Shown here: positions 24,532 through 35,700 of the stretch, piece by piece
Numbering within the stretch: position 1 is the first letter of the stretch
Layout of the letters: every line of letters starts with the position of its first letter
Assembly: GCF_001039355.2 (NCBI RefSeq)
Contig: NW_019775413.1
Location: forward strand, 1,752,249 to 1,816,248
DNA: 64,000 bases
Direction: 5' to 3'
Origin: Lingula anatina
Lineage: Eukaryota > Brachiopoda > Lingulata > Lingulida > Lingulidae
The notes under the pieces: model-generated
The model's database searches: none
Told to the model about the DNA's origin: nothing
What the model saw: the letters and a program-made list of their open reading frames with translations, nothing else
Program-made: the position numbers and the translations under genes

Positions 24532-25110
24532 GCATACCTATAGATCCACGTATTTTTAGATCCAAATACCGATAGATCCATTACAGGTACACTATTGCTC
24601 GAAATGGTTGGTATACTACTCAGTACATAAAATGCACTTCTTTAAAACGGCAGTACGCAGTCAGCAATATATTATTCTACTAGATCGTTTTCACACAATA
24701 CTCAGTGAAAGAACATAAAAAGAACAAAAGTGTGTTCTATATTTCACAACGCTTAATTACTGTTCTAGCGTCAGAACACTGTTTAAAGTGTTCTCAAAAT
24801 GTAACATTCGAACATGTAAAAAGTGTTCTGAATTTACATGTAAATGTGTTCTAAACAAAACAAAACAAAAAAGAACATAAAAATGTGTTCTAAATTTCAC
24901 AACGCAAGTTGATATGGGCCTTTTAGCCGATTACGATGTCAGATAGATGGATCTAGCGGTACCTGGATCTAAAGATACGTGGGTTTATAGGAATCTGTTG
25001 GTGGATCTATCGGAACGTAAATTTAACGAGACGTAAATCTATTGAGACGTGTATGTATAGAGACGTATCTATCGGGGCGAATATTTTATTGGGACGTTTA
25101 TCTATATGGC
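24532..25110. mobile_element. Element with inverted, 16-bp-phased subterminal repeats
   Basis: The left part has agatcc at 24542, 24558 and 24574, exactly 16 bp apart. The right part has, in inverse orientation, ggatct or close variants at 24949, 24965 and 24981, then 25003, 25019, 25035 and 25051, again mostly at 16-bp steps, with a recurring gagacgt core. The left block 24533-24580 is the inverted complement of 24948-24997 with few mismatches. Between the arms lie repeated gtgttct/agaacac motifs and two copies of ttcacaacgc. No coding capacity is seen. The left side runs into the gap, so the element is incomplete. I do not recognise the family; a non-autonomous DNA transposon with phased subterminal repeats is the likeliest reading. 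Confidence 0.6.
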
Positions 25111-26223
25111 GGACCCCACAATGCCAGTGCAACATCTTAATAGTTCAAAGTAAAGAAGGCAACAATCTCTTATAACAAAATAATAAAAATGTTAGTCAAA
25201 AAAAAAAATTCTTTAATCAATTTCATACTCAACAGCAGACTAACGACATCCACTCTCTGAAGAATGTTTGAGATACGTAAGTAAATCTTATTAGCAGCAA
25301 ATTATACATTGAGAGGAGTTAATCTTTAAATAAATCTATGAAAACTACTGTAAAATAAATAATGCCTCATTGACAGATAACAATGCTGCAAACCAACACT
25401 ATCAGCAGACTGAGGCCTACACATATTGATCCTGTGTTTTAAAAACTGAAAGTTTGAGGTAAAATTCATAAGACTTATAAAAGTGAATATCTCCATGGCC
25501 CACATCACAATGAAATGACATGACACAATTATGATACCCCTGGCAATAATTTAAAATCTGTTCAAGATACAACCACATAGTGATTGTTGACAGTACTGCA
25601 GATATATGAATTATGTTTCTATCTATTTAATAATTTCTTACAGTGTTTACAATTATTTCTTAATATCTTGTCAAGTTTAATGCATGAGCTTGAAGTTCAA
25701 TGTGATCTCGATCAGTACAGTAAAACAGAAACTGCTTCACGTATAACAACTTCTTACAGACAAAACTATATAGCTTAAAGTACAATTATGAAATCCCTTA
25801 GTCACTGCATTTAAAATGCTGCAGCATTCAGGCCAGCAACCCACAGGCTGACAAGAACTGAAGAATACCAACCCTACTTGGGATGGGGGGATAATAGGTA
25901 TTCCCTGGGGTAATTTCAGACAATGTGGTTTTATTGCCTCAACTTACAGTTGTTTCTAATAGTACAGTCACAAGAGTTGTGAATGATTCAGTGATGATTG
26001 AAATAGCAATTACCTATATATATATATATATATATAGATATTATCATTAAGTTTGATCTGGCATCACATCTTTATAATATTTACTAAAATTCTTGAAAAA
26101 AGTTTTTTTCAAACTTAATTCTTTATCTATTTGTGTATTGCACTTAATTGGCACCAGCTTGCACTGGCATGACTATAGAATACCAGTATATAATGATTTG
26201 CAATAACTAGTTTGATCAAGTAG
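25111..26223. other. 3' flank/UTR region of the downstream alpha-arrestin gene
   Basis: AT-rich sequence after the stop codon of the minus-strand arrestin gene (stop 26224-26226). It probably includes its 3' UTR; an AATAAA on the minus strand occurs at 25930-25935. A (TA)n tract lies at 26015-26036. No other gene was recognised. Confidence 0.4.
26015..26036. repeat. (TA)n microsatellite
   Basis: About 11 TA dinucleotides in the probable 3' flank of the arrestin gene. Confidence 0.95.
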
Positions 26224-29200
26224 TTAGCTTGGATTGGTCTTCATGTTAGCATAATAGGTATACACAGGAGTAAACTCCACATCTCCAGTTGTGTGTTCAT
26301 TGTCTTCATCATCCCTGATATTTACTTTGCCAAATACACATTCAGCATAAGATGGAGGTGCTAAAAAATGAAATGAAAAAAAAATTAATGCATTCAAATA
26401 AAACAGATATTTGACAAAATGATACTGAAAATTATGTACAATAATCAACAACAACAAAAAAAAAAAAAACCTCAGGACATATATAAACTATGCTGACTCA
26501 GGACAAATTTGTTGATAATTAAGATGTATTGTTGTAATAAAAAATAACTGCATTAGCATGAAATTCGCTGGGATTAGCTAAGCCCTTGTGTGTGTTTAGT
26601 GGGCAGCTACAAGAAATCCTTTTCTTTTTGCTTTCTCTAACACATGATTTTATAATAATTTGAGTAAAAAACTTTCATTTTGGCTTTGATGCCTGCCCTA
26701 GTGTTGATCTTTCATCACTCCATGTGTGTTACCCCATTTCCATAGACACCATAAGTCTCCTTGGATTGACCCTAATTTGAGTAAAAAACTTTCATTTTGG
26801 CTTTGATGCCTGCCCTGGTGTTGATACATCATCACTCCATGTGTGTTACCCCATCCCCATAGACACCATTAAGTCTACTTGGATTGACCCAACTCTGCGG
26901 GGCCTCTCATTGAGTGCAATCAGCTTAAATGAATGACATGTTTCCTCTTGGTTTCAATTTAATGTACTCATATAATCACCAGCTTTATATTCTACTTTAC
27001 ACCATGATCGAAGAGGCACGTTTAGTAATATGTTAAACTGATTGCATTCAGGAATTAAGAGTCCCAGTGAAGTTGGGTTGATCCATGGAGACCTGATGGA
27101 AATGTTGCTTAGGTGGCAATGCAAGCAGAGGCTGAACAGAAATTAATCTCACCCTGGTTAGGATAATCCTCCACAGGTGGGGCACTTGCTGCAGCCTGGT
27201 CCAGCAATGGAGCAGTTGGTTTACTACTTGACTGAAAGGTGCCATACGTATAGTCGGCTGATGACATTCGCAGAGGAATAGTACCAATAGTGACAGAAAG
27301 TGGAACTTTCAGACTAAATGATGGACCAGATGGAGTAACTATAAGCTGTAAAAACATAATATTATATACAGCATTTACACTTTCATTCATTCTAATGGAT
27401 CAGTTTCAATATTTTCAGAACACCTAAATCTGACCAAGATTTTTCAAAATTAATTATCAAATTAAAAACATTGTTATTTGTCATGTTTGTTAAAATACTT
27501 CAATTATATTTCTGTTGTGGGTGCTGATTATGAACGTCTCTCAGTGCAAATGAAAATACTTTTCTGAAATGCCATGCTGGATATAGTTGATATATGGACC
27601 TTTAAAATTTTTTATGACATGATAAATATGATTTTGAATTCTAAAAAGGTACCTTGAGCTGATATGTTATTTGTATGATTCTGCACAGCTCTGTTTCTGT
27701 TGGTGGGACCGGAGGAATTCTTAGCCATACATTGTCAAACTCTTCACTTTTGGTAGCAGCTATAGATCCAAGAGACATGCTTGCAACATTGCGCATGGAA
27801 TGTCTGCTTGATCCTTCCGCATAAAAGGAAACATGCTAAAAAGACATACATACAAAGATTACTGTAAAAAAAAAAAAAAACAAAAAAAAAAAAAAAAACA
27901 AAACAAATAAAATAAAAAATAAATAAACACATAAAATAAAAATAAAGATAAATAAATAAAATACAAAGTTTTCAAGGAAACCAAAGCAAGAATTTTTACA
28001 TAGATTGCACAATTTACCAGCCCACTTACCTGGTTTAATTCAACGTTTACAGCAGTCAAGTCAGAGTTACTTTTATTGGTGATCTCAATGCGAAATGGGA
28101 TGCTCTCTCCTGGTACAAATCCAGTTCTTGACAGAGACATCTTGGCCTCAATTGGACCCGAGGCACAACAAAGACAGCACAGAGTCTTAGAATCAGCTAC
28201 TCCCATGGGTGTCTAAAAGATACAATATATTTATACAAGTATCATTGTAACTATGGCAGTTTCAGATCAAGTCAATCCACGGACTAACAGATCTGAGGAA
28301 CAAATATGGCTGACCCACTTAAAAGCAATGCAGCCTAATCCCCTAATGGACTCCCCACCTCACACACACTCCATCCCTGCAGGGGCCTAGCAATTAAATC
28401 TCAGAGCCATTTTAATTTAGCTTTAATTGCAAGACCCCTGCAGGAATGTCGCATGTGATAGGCAGGGAGACCATAAGGAGATTATTCAGCATTGCTTTCA
28501 AGTGGGGTTAGCCATATTTGATCAGAGGACTAGTTACGAATTGTGAGCGTGGCCTATATAATAGTGTTAAAGAATAGAAGATTCTAACACAGAAAAATTG
28601 TACATTAAAATTCATTTTAAGAAGAAAAATTATCATCATAACTGAAAGGATGATAACGTTTAAAAACTGTTTACTATCATTTTCTGATGCGATTCATCAA
28701 CATACCATCAAGTGAGGCTTTGTGTTCAGATCTTTTACACTAAGAATATTCACACCCCTCTTGGTGTGATAATCAAACCACCATGGTCGGTCTATGGTGG
28801 CTCTGGCTATGTAGCGAATATTTCCGAACTCCCCTTCAAATGATGTAGGTAGATATGGGGGTAGATCAAACCTGAATGGGTATGTTTTTGTGCCCGGGGG
28901 AAGGTAGAATGCCTCATTGGACTGAGCTTTAAAATAAAGATATCACATTATTATGAAAGTACTACTCAATATCAAGTTTGATTCAATGCAAAATTTTAAG
29001 TGATTGATTAATTGTCTTTTTTAAAATATTTATTAAAATAAATAAACTTGACAACAAAGATTGTTCATATAAGCATGTTGTGAGTTTTCTCTTTATCCCA
29101 AAAATAATATTGAATAGGCCGGATTATTCATGTCCATTTAAGCTTAATTCCGTCTTCTAGCAAAATTACTGCATGTACTAGTAAGTGAAAATAAAAGGTA

Positions 29201-30048
29201 TCCTATTGTAAAAATATTATAACTTAATTAGAATTAACATGCTGTAGGTCATATGGGTGATATTTAAAAGTATTTTTGAAGAGCTGCATGGGTGTGATTT
29301 AAGTAATTCATTTCCATCTAAATCTGGAGAGTAAACTTAATTATAATTAGGAGAAAGAATCCTTAACTAAATTTTAATTGCAATGAAAGCATGATTATTA
29401 CTTTACATTTTCTTCATTTAGTAACAATACTCACAGTGTCCATACAAAATAACTTTAGTTTCAAAATATTTCTGATGTGAAGAATAGTGTACAGTGTATG
29501 TCCGAGTCCGCCTATTGCCACTGCCATCAGTATAGCTCTCAGTTCTCGTTTCAGTCCAATGGACATAAGCTCTTCCTTCAAACTTTATTCTAACTCCTGC
29601 AAAACATTAAGTATCCTTAGTAAAAACAGAGACAAGTGTAAAGCCAACTATTAGAAATAAATAATTTATACATTTTCCATACTTCAAAGAAGATGAAAGT
29701 TCAATGTGTTTTGACTTCTTCAACTTGGATTCTTACACACATCTGTTCATAAAACTGATTAAGATGTTTACCTGTGTGTTATGTGTGTGTTATGTGTGTC
29801 ATCTCACACACTTGAGAATGTACATTAGCTTTAACAACTACTTGTATATTGTGCAGCTATTGGTAAAACCAAAACAAGTATATGTAACCATTTTCACTAT
29901 ATAACAAAACATAAAATATGACTAATATTTTACCTCTTGTTTTTAGTTCCTCATCAATGTCTAAAAGCACATGGCCAGTAATTGTTGCACCAGCCTGATA
30001 CACAGCCTGAGGGTTGTCAAACAAAACTGCAAACACTTTTAACCCCAT
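26224..30048 (-). CDS. ARRDC3: Arrestin domain-containing protein, ARRDC2/3/4-like, paralogue 1 (397 aa)
   Basis: Alpha-arrestins link membrane cargo to NEDD4-family ubiquitin ligases on plasma membrane and endosomes. Seven exons in transcript order: 29934-30048, 29435-29596, 28706-28926, 28030-28212, 27653-27835, 27153-27345, 26224-26360; GT-AG introns, phases join (1194 nt). The N-terminal arrestin fold (about 5-165) includes FEGRAYVHWTE and the FEGEFGNIRY strand typical of the family. The C-terminal arrestin fold (about 175-310) opens with TLCCLCCASGPI, the Cys cluster typical of ARRDC2-4, and includes GFVPGESI. The tail has PTAP at 331-334 and APPSYAE with PPSY at 354-357, the WW-binding site. 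Human ARRDC3 (414 aa) has two PPxY motifs; only one is seen here. Introns hold two fold-back elements and a 117-bp tandem duplication. It is the downstream member of a tandem pair. Confidence 0.93.
26657..26890. repeat. 117-bp tandem duplication
   Basis: Two adjacent direct copies, 26657-26773 and 26774-26890, both run from aatttgagtaaaaaac to cttggattgaccc with few differences. The right part of each unit is the left end of a fold-back element (catagacaccat), so the duplication caught the insertion boundary of copy 6. It lies in the last intron of the arrestin gene. Confidence 0.85.
26847..27096. mobile_element. Fold-back (MITE-like) element, family A copy 6
   Basis: About 250 bp in the last intron of the arrestin gene. 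It starts taccccatccccatagacac and ends near gttgggttgatccatggag. It shares with copy 3 the catagacaccat terminus and the interior tgtttcctcttggtttc. It ends only about 55 bp before exon 6 (27153). Confidence 0.65.
28282..28536. mobile_element. Fold-back element, family B
   Basis: A different palindrome of about 255 bp, in intron 3 of the arrestin gene. The left arm has acaaatatggctgacccact, aaaagcaatgcagcctaat, atccctgcaggggcctag and caattaaatc. The right arm has the inverse complements ctttaattgcaagacccctg, gcattgctttcaagtggggt and agccatatttgatcagagg. Arms are about 115 bp. It shares no sequence with family A. Only one copy was seen in the window. Confidence 0.7.
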
Positions 30049-30334
30049 GACTTAATCAGTGGCTTAATACACACTTACACTTCCTGAATAAACTGGGTCA
30101 TTCCAGCATATACTGAAGCTACAAGGTAGAATTAAGCTACCAGTATGAACAAAAATACCATACCCCAATACAAATGATGCCATAATAGTCACATGCTACT
30201 TACTACATGCAAACAAAGATAGAAAATAGTGGCAATTTATTTGCATAACCTCTTTATATCAGATTAACAATACAGTATCTTTCTGATTATATTTGTACTT
30301 CTGACCTAAGCAGATTAATAAAAACTAGAAAAGA

Positions 30335-30600
30335 ACTCAGAGAGCGCAGACCTCCGCCAAGGCAGCAAAGTCTCCATCCAATGCAGATTCACCCCTAAAT
30401 TTTTGATATTTTGGATTATTGATTGATTATTGATCTGGATCACCACCAAAAACTAATCATCCGTTCCTTGGCCCACTTCTGGTAGTTCCTGAAAATTTCA
30501 TCAAAATCGGTCCATAACTTTTTGAGTTATGTTGATGACAGACAGACAGACAAACAAACAGAGGTGAAAACATAACCTCCTTGGTGGTAGTAATTATTCC
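30335..30600. mobile_element. SINE/MITE-like interspersed element
   Basis: Begins gagagcgcagacctccgcca and ends in an (acag)n/(aaac)n-rich tail followed by aacctccttggtggtag. The terminal acctccgccaagg and ccttggtggtag are roughly inverted complements. The interior includes aaaatttcatcaaaatc and ttttgagttatgttgatga. From memory, very similar elements occur in many marine invertebrate and fish genomes. The class (SINE or palindromic MITE) is uncertain. Confidence 0.6.
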
Positions 30601-32742
30601 ATATGCTGACCAATATAAATAGGTCAAGTAGGCCAAAATCACAAACAAACTCTGTATGTGTTTACAATGCTTAACAATGGTGAATCAGAAGAGATACCTG
30701 GTGCCAACTTTTCCTGGTGCCAACTTTTCACTTGCACAAAAAAATAAATAAATAAAATAAAATAAATATATAAATATAAAATAATAATAATTATGATAAT
30801 AAAGTTTTTAAAAAGTCAAATTTGCCAGGCACTTTATCATTTCAGCACTCTAGACAAAATTGTACACATCATTTGATATTTGCCAAGCTTGTTTTTGCCT
30901 TGATTTGATGGGCCTTTCAATGCACATTAAAATTGGCTGAATCTGGGCAGAAGCTCAGCACTTTTGCTACGTTTCATGGGCACATTTGGGAGAAAAATGC
31001 CAATATATGTAGTAACTCAGTTCACATATTATTTTAAGTTTATTGTGTGTGAAAGTGACAAAATGTCACGGTCATCAATGAACTCGCCATGCTCCCGTCT
31101 TGGGAGCTCAACCCCCTTGAAACATCATTCATACAACTGATACAAGGCAATAGGTAGAAACCACAAAGCAGCAGCAAAAAGGATGCCAGTTTAAAGACAT
31201 GTTCTGTGACCCAGTCATGATTCAAATAAACAAAATTGAGAACATTTTCTGATATATGTACTCAATTTGATAAAAAGTGAACACAGCTGTTGAGTTTGGG
31301 GTGTAAAATTGAAGACTGATTGACAATTTGAAATACATTGTTATATTTTATTGTGCGAACAGTTCACCCTGTATAGTAGTAAACATGCTAAAGTGAAGGA
31401 CTTGCATACCCAGTTATATAATGTTAACAAAGAAAGTCTGTCAGATCATTTTTATGTGTGTATATACACACACTAACAACAATACACAGCCTACCAAGTA
31501 TATTATAATATGCACACTTTTGCAAGGAAATCAACAAAATAGCTCAAAATATATTTTCAAAAATATTACTCCTAAAAAATAGACCTATTTAGTTCATTTA
31601 AGATAAAAGCAAAATAATCACATGCAATGAGAGTGAGGTATTTTTTTTGCATAAGTCTCCTTAAAAATTTAAATAATATCATGGTAATTACTTAAAGTTT
31701 TCGATGGGAAAAAATTATCAAACTTTCAGATACATAATTTTATAATGAAAAAATTATATTTCTATATAGCATTTGTGGTGCTTTCTGCAAAGAATAAAAC
31801 TATAGAGTAGTCTGCTTTTTAATTATGTTGCTGCTACTCAATAATAGAAATTTTCCAATTTAAGAAATTTTGACTTGAAAAATACATGCAGTATCTACAA
31901 AATTAACAATTTTCTTCTACTGAAGATATCGAGTAATTACAGTAGATGATAAAGGGTACCCTATACCTTTAAACTGGAATGAAAGGGGGAGAACTAAAAT
32001 TCTTTAACCTACCAAGACTCGAGGAATGATATGTGTCACTTTACATGCAACAATGCTTCCTCATACACACAGAGCTTCAAAGCTATTAAAAAGTGTCAAG
32101 TGATATTCAAATGATATTCTACATAGTTTAAAAATATACTACAAAAACTGTCATATAAATATATTTAAAAGCAGAGATTAAACTTAGGGATGTTCTTTAC
32201 ATAAATATTTTACTAAATAGGAAAAAACATGCAACAATATTTACAAAAAAATAGTCATTTTCTGCAAAAACAATCCAATAGTGACAATTTTACTGAACAA
32301 AGCAACTCAGCAAATTTGAAGTAAAACAAAAATACTATGTAGCACTTACAGGGTGAAGGACAGATGTATCAGACACAAAGATAAAAAATATACAGCTTTA
32401 TACAGTGTCTGTATGTAAACAGATCAAATTCTTGGTTATATCTTAAAATTTTCCCATATACAAAATGAAAATCCTATATTTTATAATGTTGTATCCATCT
32501 CAATGTCCAATGCTAACTTCAGTCAACACAATCACCAGTCATACCAGCCATATACATCAGACATGAGCCTAGGTTTAAAAAAAAAAAAAAAAAAAGAGAA
32601 AAACTCTGAAAATTTATCATGGTTCCCAACACCTAACCTTTGCAAATATCAGGAACCATTAGAATTGAATTAAAAAACGCGGAATTCAGTTTTTCCGTGG
32701 AAAAAGCTCATGTCAGATTGTCTCCTTCAGGTATGTCAGTTA
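30601..32742. other. Region between the two arrestin genes
   Basis: About 2.1 kb of AT-rich sequence after the stop of the upstream paralogue (32743-32745); the 3' UTR of that gene is expected here. Minus-strand AATAAA hexamers occur at 31347-31352 and 31039-31044 among other places. No coding region recognised. Confidence 0.4.
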
Positions 32743-35700
32743 TTAAATTCTATCATAGTATGTGTACACTGGTGTGTATTGTAAGTCTCCCTTGGTGTAT
32801 TCATTATCTGCGTCATCCTTGATGTCCACTGCTCCAAAAACACAAGCAGAATAACTTGGGGGAGCTGGAAGATATCAAGAATAAAAATTAATTATTTGAC
32901 TATAAACCACATGCTTATCTACATCTTATCTTTATATACCTATGAGCACATTCAGATTGTTTTTTTTTTTAAACCAACTCTGTGATGAAGGATAATACAA
33001 GGATTGTACTGAGAAGGGGGTGTATGGAGGGAGGTGTCTGTGTAATCCCACTAATACTTGCTAATTCAAGTCCCAGTAAAACTTACGAGGTACAGCGGCA
33101 TCAGTTGGTGGTGCAGAGGGCTGTACAGGCAAGGGTGGTGGAGGTTGATTTGAACTATACACTGTATTATAGTTTGCCCCAAAACCATACTGAGGGTAAG
33201 TTGTACGAAGTGGGACAGTGCCCACTAAGATTTCCAGTGGGACCTCCAGGTCAAATGCAGGCCCAGAGGGATCCACCACAATCTGTAATATAGAATTTAA
33301 TATGCACATTTAGGCCCCTTCTTGTACATTACTGCATAAACTTTGGAACATGAGACATGCAAGTATTGTCCTGATTTCTTTATTTCTGATAATTTGGTAG
33401 TGAATCTAAGGTATCACCAGTACATGTAAACACATTTTATATTTAGTAGTGTGATACTATATGCAAGTTGTTTCAACTTACTGCAAGATTCATGTGTACC
33501 GTTTAGGCATCATAAGAGAATAAAATCACACAGGGACAGAGCCATTTTAAATAAATAACAAACTTACACACATATAATACTGGATGTCAATGATGCGGCA
33601 TCCCACCAGTTCTGAGGGTGGTATAGGGGGAATAATGATGGTTTCATTTCTCCATGCTTCACTATCACCTGGTGCAACCTCTCCCTTCACAATGTTCAAT
33701 ACATTTTTAGAACTGTAACGTGTCTTGGTGGTTGCATGGAAAGCAATTGACTGAAAACAATAATATAAATGGGTATATGATTTTAAGCTTTAAAAAACTA
33801 ATTTAGATGGTGTTGATAGGTAGCTATGGCATATACACGCACTTCTCAACAATGTGAAGAGAAGCTCACCCTCAGGCACACCATTCTCTTGACATCTATG
33901 GGTGCATTCCCATAGATTTTAGATTGATCTATCCTCGTGGGGAGTCTCACTAGATTACTGTCAGATTATCCGGCTTAAATGTCCATCCTGCCTACTACAA
34001 GCTGTGAGGGGGTAATTAACTTTCGTGCCCACTCGGCTGACAGCTATTTAGCATGACCCCCCAGGGAGTTAGGTCGATCTAGTTGGATCGATCTAATCTC
34101 TGGGAATGGGGTCTATGACAATGAGTCCAATATGTTAAATAATTGCCACTAATCTTCATAATAACAGCATGAAAAGGTAATCTTCATTTTACCTACCTGT
34201 CTCAGAACAAACATAACCCTGTCCATTTTCCTACTGCTGTGGTTGTTCACTTCTGCAGTGACATGAATTGTCTCTCCAGGCACATAGCCCTTCTTAGGTA
34301 TACTTATCTTTGCAGTAATAGGGCCGCTGGCACAACACAGGCAGCACAGGGTCTTTGAGTTTTGTCCCTCCATACCCATCTACATACAAAAAATTAGCTA
34401 TATATAAAATACTATTAGCAATGTATATTATACATTGTGTATATATACTGATATACATTTAATTCAGCAACACAGGGTGCTGTTAGTACTCAATTTGACA
34501 GGAAAAGAGCAATTATTTTTTTTTTAAAAAGGCAGCCAATATCTTATTTTTGTTAGACCAAAAGCTGAATTTTGAAGAGAGAAGAGATGTAAAAATCCCA
34601 TAATCAGTCTATAAGGACAAAGTAAGAATCCCTTACCACACCATAGCAACACATAATCTGTTACACATGCAAAAGTCACCATAAAATCAAAATGATCCTT
34701 ACAGCAGCGTCTGGTCTTGTGTTCAAATCCAGAACACTGAGGACAGTGAAGGCTCTTTTGGTATGATGGTCAAATTTCCAGGGTTTGTCAATGGTCCCAA
34801 GCATGCTGTAGCGCACGTGACCCCAGTCTCCCTCAAAGGATGATGGCAAACCATGAGGAAGTTGAAAACTAAATGGAAAAGTGTGACTACCTGCTGGTAG
34901 AGTAGGGTCATCTCCACGATCGTTAGGACCTGTTCAAAGAAACAGACAGACATCCAGGCCATTGAGCATGATTCTACACATTTAAAAATAGTGTTGATTT
35001 TGACATGATTTTGAAAAAAACTGATATGATGTTAAGGGGCATTTCAAATTAAAGTAATTAACAGATATTTTGTAATACTTATATTGTAAATTAAAAAAAA
35101 AAAAGGTTATATAAAAATGCTTACACAATCCATGTGCTGTCGACAGGAAAGAAAAACTGCAGGTATGTACAAGTATCTCCATATTTGTTATTCCATGTGA
35201 TATCATACAGGGTCACTATCTTAACTTACCTTTACCAAACAAAGTAATAATGTGATGAAAGTAATTTTCAGTAGCAGAGTAATGCCTGGTGGTTGTATGA
35301 GAGGATTTTCCAGTATGTGTAGTATGTTGTTCAGTCCAATGAACATACGCAAAGCCTTTCAATTCAATACGGACACCTGAAAATAGGTCAAAAAGTCTTA
35401 TTTATATTTGTAAGTTATATTAAGCACTAAGTAATAAATTTCCATTGTATATCACCCTATTAGTTTGAAATTACCCTTTCGTGTGTTAGTTGCAACTGGA
35501 CTTGTTTTTTCAAGTGTACTGCACTGTACATGTATTGCAGTGTATTGGGCAATTTAAAGCCACATAGTACATGTATGTACTGTACTGTACATGTAGCTTG
35601 ATAATACTATACATACACCATGGTTTATATCATTAAGTTCTAGACAGCAAAAGATTCACTTTGGCCATTGGGAGAATTAACTTCTAATTAACTCCAGTGG

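Noticed and set aside
24209-24581. Long open frames on both strands through the N run, with poly-Lys or poly-Phe
   Set aside because: They are produced by the poly(A) tract and unknown bases; there is no sequence to support a protein.
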